This document shows positions 5,130 through 6,991 of a stretch of DNA of 6,991 bases, one piece after another. A model generated the notes under the pieces. That model saw only the letters and a list, made by a program, of their open reading frames with translations, had not been told where the DNA came from and searched no databases. The translations under genes were made by a program, and so were the position numbers. The stretch comes from an uncultured Clostridia bacterium (lineage in GTDB: Bacteria; Bacillota; Clostridia; Oscillospirales; Ruminococcaceae): NCBI GenBank assembly GCA_944388825.1, contig CALXKG010000196.1:1-6991 (forward strand). The letters run 5' to 3'. Numbering within the stretch: position 1 is the stretch's first letter; each line of letters opens with the position of its first letter.

Positions 5130-6567
5130 GCGGAAATTTATCCAGCACCCGCTGGCGGTGGTGGACGCCTTTGGCCGGTATATCCTGCTGCTGCTCCTGC
5201 CGCTGCTGCGCAGCTTTACCCTTTTCTGGACCGATTTTTCCACCTGGATCTCCGGCGTATGGCTGGACGTGCTGGTGCTGCTCAGCATCCTCCTGTTCGG
5301 CGTCGCCCGCTGGCGGTCGGTGCGGCTAACGCTGGGCGGGGGCCTGCGGGTGCGCAGCGGCATCTTCGTCACCCGCCGCCGGGTCATCCCCCTGCGTAAG
5401 CTGACGTCGGTCGCGGTGGAACGGGTCTGGTACCTGCGCCCGTTTCAGGCGGTGCGGCTGCGGGCCGAGACCGACGCGGGGCTGGAGAGCGCGCCGGAGC
5501 TCAAGCTCCTCCTCTGGGAGCGGGACGCCGAAGCGGTCGAGGCGGCCTTTTCCGCCGTCTTGCGGGAAGAAGGGGGCCTGACCCGCCGGTACGAGCCCCG
5601 GGGGCGGTATATCGGGGTGCTGTCCTTCCTCACCTCCGACTCGCTGACGGGGGTATTGTTTGCGTCGGCGGTCATCTCCCAGAGCGGCAGGATCCTGGGG
5701 CAGGAGGCGGAGGACCGGCTGCTGACCTCGATCACCCGGCTGATGCGGATGGCGGCTTTCTGGCTTCCGCCGGCGGCGGCGCTGATCGCGGGGGTGCTGA
5801 TCGGCGGATGGCTGGTCAGCTTTACCTTAAACCTGATCCGCCACCTCCGGTTCCGGGCGGTCCGGCGGGGGGACGAGCTGTTCATCCGCTGCGGGGCGGT
5901 GACCGACCGGCGGTACACCCTTTCAGCCGGGCGGGTCAACTACCTTTACCTCCGCCAGAGCCTGTTTACCGCCGCTGCCGGGTTTTACTCGGGGGAGGCC
6001 GGGGTCACCGGCTACGGCAAGGGCAAAGGGGAGCAGCCGGTCCTCCTCCCCGCCGTCAGCCGGGAGGATCTGCGGCGGAGCCTGTCGCTGATCCTGCCGG
6101 AACTGCGCCCCTGCGAGAGGCGAGTAAAGCCCCCGCTGCGCACCCTCTGGCGGACGGTCTGGCCGCCCCTGGTTACAGCGGCGGCTGTCGCGCTCCTCTG
6201 GCGGGCGGCCTGCCGGCGTTTGCCGGCGGTGGAAGAGCTGGTTTTCTTCCTGGGCGGGATGGTGATGCTGCCGGCGGTCTGGTGGCTGATCGTCCGCGTC
6301 TTTTCCTTTTTCCACACCGGCGCCGGGTGGCAGGGGGGCGCGTTTACCTTCCGGGGGACCAAGGGATTTCGGATCTTCACCCTCGTCGTCCCGCGGGAGA
6401 AGGTCGCGGCGATGCAGGTCACCCGCAGCGTCTTCCAGCGGCAGTCCCGCTGCGCCGACCTCAGGGTCTATGTCCGGGCGGAGGGGAGGAGGAGCTTCCG
6501 CATCCGGAACCTGGACGAGCGGGACGTGGAGCGGATATTGGAACAGATGAAAGGGAAGCAAGGATAA
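5122..6567 (+). CDS. ydbT: YdbT-like membrane protein with three bacterial PH (bPH2) domains
   Basis: A 481-residue polytopic membrane protein, close to the length of B. subtilis YdbT. Two spans (about 18-35 and 45-62) precede a first bPH2 domain (about 66-148, RVRSGIFVTRRRVIPLRKL). Further spans at about 166-184 and 211-235 lead to a second domain (about 243-325, LFIRCGAVTDRRYTLSAGRV). Spans at about 347-361 and 372-395 lead to a third domain (about 404-477, GFRIFTLVVPREKVAAMQV). The repeated 'RxGxxxxRRxxxPxxKV' core is the bPH2 signature. The start ATG lies inside the ydbS-like gene (ATGCCTGA overlap), with a G-rich ribosome binding site just upstream. It likely forms a complex with the YdbS-like partner. 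No frameshift or missing region is evident. Role in envelope protection is inferred from the family. Confidence 0.88.
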   Translation: MPERKFIQHPLAVVDAFGRYILLLLLPLLRSFTLFWTDFSTWISGVWLDVLVLLSILLFGVARWRSVRLTLGGGLRVRSGIFVTRRRVIPLRKLTSVAVERVWYLRPFQAVRLRAETDAGLESAPELKLLLWERDAEAVEAAFSAVLREEGGLTRRYEPRGRYIGVLSFLTSDSLTGVLFASAVISQSGRILGQEAEDRLLTSITRLMRMAAFWLPPAAALIAGVLIGGWLVSFTLNLIRHLRFRAVRRGDELFIRCGAVTDRRYTLSAGRVNYLYLRQSLFTAAAGFYSGEAGVTGYGKGKGEQPVLLPAVSREDLRRSLSLILPELRPCERRVKPPLRTLWRTVWPPLVTAAAVALLWRAACRRLPAVEELVFFLGGMVMLPAVWWLIVRVFSFFHTGAGWQGGAFTFRGTKGFRIFTLVVPREKVAAMQVTRSVFQRQSRCADLRVYVRAEGRRSFRIRNLDERDVERILEQMKGKQG

Positions 6568-6677
6568 AAATGAATAATGTATAGTGAATAATGATGTATG
6601 AAAAATCTGCGCATTTCTCTGTTTTATAATTCGATAAATAATACGACTTTTCGGAAGGCACAAACCTCGGCTTCCCT
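6568..6677 (+). repeat. A-rich intergenic repeat module, copy 2 (truncated)
   Basis: It begins directly behind the ydbT-like stop codon with AATGAATAATG-type motifs (6569-6600), then a TGCGCATTTCTC stretch as in copy 1, then the 32-base block at 6646-6677, with 29 of 32 bases the same as 2072-2103. The match stops where the hairpin element begins in copy 1, so this copy lacks the inverted-repeat module. I see no terminator for the operon here. Confidence 0.72.
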
Positions 6678-6798
6678 ATAAGTTGTACTGAACGCCCTGT
6701 TTTGTAAAAATCCACCAGATTTTCCCTTCAAAATTTGCCGCCGGTTAAATGAATAGGCGATTTCACAGACCGGCAACGGAACATCTGAGAAAAAAAGG
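6678..6798. other. Intergenic stretch between the repeat and the rsmH promoter
   Basis: No gene is supported. The stretch is fairly A/T-rich for this window, with a weak imperfect dyad (6735-6745 against ACCGGCAA at 6769-6776). No terminator for the upstream operon is obvious. Confidence 0.5.
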
Positions 6799-6827
6799 TT
6801 GCAAAATCCCGCCGGAGACGGTATAAT
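6799..6827 (+). promoter_or_regulatory. Promoter of rsmH and the division/cell-wall cluster
   Basis: A -35 box TTGCAA (6799-6804) and a perfect -10 box TATAAT (6822-6827) are 17 bp apart. A run of A precedes the -35 box (6790-6796), like a short UP element. I see no TGGGN-type MraZ boxes between promoter and gene. Confidence 0.85.
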
Positions 6828-6836
6828 AGAACTGAA

Positions 6837-6868
6837 CCCCGAAAGGGGGGCGTGTGGTTTGCGCGCCC
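6837..6868 (+). promoter_or_regulatory. GC-rich hairpins in the rsmH leader RNA
   Basis: CCCC-GAAA-GGGG (6837-6848) forms a GNRA-tetraloop hairpin. Competing with it, GGGCGTG (6848-6854) can pair with CGCGCCC (6862-6868) around a TGGTTTG loop, with one G-U pair. Both lie before the GGGAGG ribosome binding site (6878-6883). They may affect mRNA stability or initiation, but no known riboswitch is recognised. Confidence 0.35.
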
Positions 6869-6893
6869 ATAAATCGCGGGAGGTTACAGCCGG

Positions 6894-6991
6894 ATGGAAT
6901 TTGCACATAAAAGCGTCCTGCTCTCCGAGTCGCTGGAGGGCCTCCGCATCCGCCCGGACGGCCGGTATGTCGACGGCACCGCCGGCGGCGC
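6894..6991 (+). CDS. rsmH: RsmH, 16S rRNA m4C1402 methyltransferase (N-terminal part)
   Basis: The first 32 codons of rsmH (mraW), cut by the window edge. The product begins MEFAHKSVLLSESLEGLRIR and continues PDGRYVDGTAGG, the highly conserved RsmH N-terminus. VDGTAGG (about 26-32) is the start of the S-adenosylmethionine-binding motif. The enzyme makes the N4-methylcytidine at position 1402 of 16S rRNA in the 30S decoding centre. The start is fixed by CGGGAGG ending about 10 nt upstream and by homology. rsmH usually opens the dcw cluster (ftsL, pbp, mraY, murD and others), expected to follow off the right edge. The usual preceding gene mraZ is absent. Confidence 0.93.
   Translation, partial: MEFAHKSVLLSESLEGLRIRPDGRYVDGTAGG

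Noticed and set aside
5808..6584. Long + strand frame overlapping the ydbT-like gene
   Set aside because: Pro/Gly/Arg-rich shadow of the ydbT-like gene in another frame, which is expected in GC-rich DNA; no start signal.
5923..6663. Long minus-strand frame opposite the ydbT-like gene
   Set aside because: Antisense shadow of a GC-rich gene; its N-terminal part is only the repeat copy 2 read in reverse.

Overview
The window reads as chromosome of a GC-rich, low-complexity-prone Gram-positive anaerobe, most likely an Oscillospirales/Clostridia gut bacterium. The clues are strong AGGAGG-type ribosome binding sites, sigma-A promoters of the extended -10 type, choline-binding-like cell-wall repeats on a surface protein, a YdbS/YdbT-type membrane pair, and intergenic hairpin-rich repeats of a kind I recall from that order (recalled, not checked). 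No tRNA, rRNA, CRISPR array, transposase or phage gene was seen.

Layout. Positions 1-40 are the terminator of a gene outside the window. A strong promoter (53-81) drives a surface protein gene on the + strand: a signal-peptide-like leader opens at 122, meets a run of nine G (205-213), and goes out of frame with the long body ending at 1985. The body has six FNMYGG-type beta-helix units, an acidic linker and eight cell-wall-binding repeats. Removing one G (or adding two) would join leader and body, so the tract is a candidate ON/OFF switch, or else an assembly error or a recent mutation. Positions 1986-2336 hold an A-rich repeat module, a nested-hairpin inverted-repeat element and a bidirectional terminator shared with the next gene.

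Three minus-strand genes follow: an aldo/keto reductase (2337-3371), a 55-residue single-span membrane protein (3531-3698), and an Ala-rich helical protein resembling the Imm-5-like putative immunity family (3932-4459). A divergent promoter region (4492-4597) separates the last from a + strand operon of two overlapping genes, both bacterial PH-domain (bPH2) membrane proteins of the YdbS and YdbT types (4623-6567). In Bacillus subtilis this pair belongs to the sigma-W envelope-stress regulon and contributes to resistance to antimicrobials made by other bacilli.

After the operon a second, truncated copy of the A-rich repeat appears, again directly behind a stop codon. A clear promoter then leads into the start of rsmH (from 6894), normally at or near the head of the division and cell-wall cluster; no mraZ precedes it here.

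The most interesting points are the G9 tract at the leader/body junction of a wall-bound beta-helix protein, the 165-bp element whose two arms keep the same hairpin architecture with different bases, and the reuse of one repeat module directly behind two unrelated stop codons. The rest looks like ordinary core or envelope-related genes.
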